From Candidatus Eiseniibacteriota bacterium (GTDB lineage Bacteria > Eisenbacteria > RBG-16-71-46 > SZUA-252), in assembly GCA_016880395.1 (NCBI GenBank), contig JAEHDN010000237.1:1-5989 (forward strand): a stretch of 5,989 nucleotides of DNA. The letters run 5' to 3'. The stretch's first letter is position 1, and the number at the start of each line of letters is the position of its first letter. A model generated the notes under the pieces. The model saw only the letters and a program-made list of their open reading frames with translations, had not been told where the DNA came from and ran no database searches. Shown piece by piece: positions 5,523 through 5,989 of the stretch. The translations under genes and the position numbers were made by a program.

Positions 5523-5989
5523 GCGCGAGCGCGGCACCGGGCAGGACCCGGATCCTCATCGTCGACGACGAGCCCTCGGTGCTCCTCGAGATCGCCGCGA
5601 GCCTGAAGCGCCACTACGACCCGCTGACCGCCTCGAACGCCGACGAGGCCGAGCGAATCCTCGCGCAGCAGAAGGTCGGCCTCCTCATCACCGACCTGAG
5701 GCTGCCCGGGCGGGATGGGCTCGCGCTCCTCGAGAGCGCCAAGGCGGGCCAGCCCGATCTTCCGGTGGTCGTGATGTCGGGGCACGGCACGATCGAGGAG
5801 GCCGTGCGAGCGATCCAGCTCGGCGCTCTCGACTTCGTGGAGAAGCCGTTCGGCCCCGACCGGCTCCAGCACACCGTCGCGCGCGCGCTCGAGCTTCGCG
5901 CGCTCCGCCGCGAGAATGCGCAGCTCCGGGCGCTCACCGGCGCGAGCGACGAGATGATCGGCCGGAGCGCCGCGCTCGAGCAGGTGCGC
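5519..5989 (+). CDS. NtrC-family sigma-54-dependent response regulator (3' end outside window)
   Basis: The first 157 residues are visible; the frame is open to the right edge. It starts at a GTG overlapping the kinase stop (GTGA), with AGGAG (5509-5513) 5 nt upstream. Residues 11-125 form a CheY-like receiver: acidic pocket D16/D17 in ILIVDDEPS, phosphoacceptor D59 in LITDLRLPGRDG, S87 in VVVMSGHG, and K109 in FVEKPF. A charged helical linker (about 120-140) leads to MIGRSAALEQVR, which matches the beginning of sigma-54-interaction AAA+ domains. The usual continuation would be the AAA+ ATPase and an HTH_8 DNA-binding domain. Phosphorylation by the adjacent kinase would switch on transcription from sigma-54 promoters. 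No convincing -24/-12 sigma-54 promoter was spotted in the gaps of this window. Confidence 0.93.
   Translation, partial: MSASAAPGRTRILIVDDEPSVLLEIAASLKRHYDPLTASNADEAERILAQQKVGLLITDLRLPGRDGLALLESAKAGQPDLPVVVMSGHGTIEEAVRAIQLGALDFVEKPFGPDRLQHTVARALELRALRRENAQLRALTGASDEMIGRSAALEQVR

Noticed and set aside
5108..5872. 254-codon minus-strand frame opposite the kinase end and regulator
   Set aside because: It is antisense to the ATPase domain and receiver, both with intact motifs, and has no domain of its own.

Overview
The window is GC-rich chromosomal DNA (about two thirds G+C by eye) with strongly G/C-biased third codon positions. It looks like a Gram-negative-type bacterium: an NtrY-like kinase paired with an NtrC-like sigma-54 response regulator, and a small protein with a classical Sec signal peptide. 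The lineage cannot be fixed from the sequence. The combination is reminiscent of deltaproteobacteria or GC-rich candidate phyla such as Eisenbacteria, but that is an impression, not a result. No mobile element, CRISPR array, rRNA or tRNA was seen.

Left half, all on the minus strand and read from right to left: a short-form Ppx/GppA phosphatase (2732-1779); a 221-nt gap holding a good sigma-70-type promoter (TTGACG-N17-TATCCT) and a structured leader; a 98-residue secreted protein of unknown family (1557-1261); three back-to-back hairpins (1259-1203); and a tetratricopeptide-repeat (TPR) protein (from 1171, running off the left edge). The 98-residue gene and the incomplete TPR gene are real by reading frame, ribosome-binding site and protein features. 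An imperfect 15/16-bp direct repeat brackets the small gene.

A divergent control region (2733-2891) separates the phosphatase from the right half. It holds a GC-rich palindrome and a second sigma-70-type promoter, TTGACT-N17-TAGCAT.

Right half, all on the plus strand: rlmN (2892-3950), encoding the radical-SAM 23S rRNA/tRNA A2503/A37 methyltransferase; a membrane NtrY-like histidine kinase (3966-5522); and the start of an NtrC-family response regulator (from 5519, cut by the right edge). The spacing is 15 nt and then a 4-nt overlap, so these three are almost certainly one operon. The kinase ribosome-binding site lies inside a hairpin whose loop contains the rlmN stop codon, which suggests translational coupling.

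The best candidate for something undescribed is the small secreted protein encoded directly upstream of, and probably co-transcribed with, the TPR protein. The arrangement resembles peptide/TPR-receptor signalling systems, but that function is a hypothesis here.
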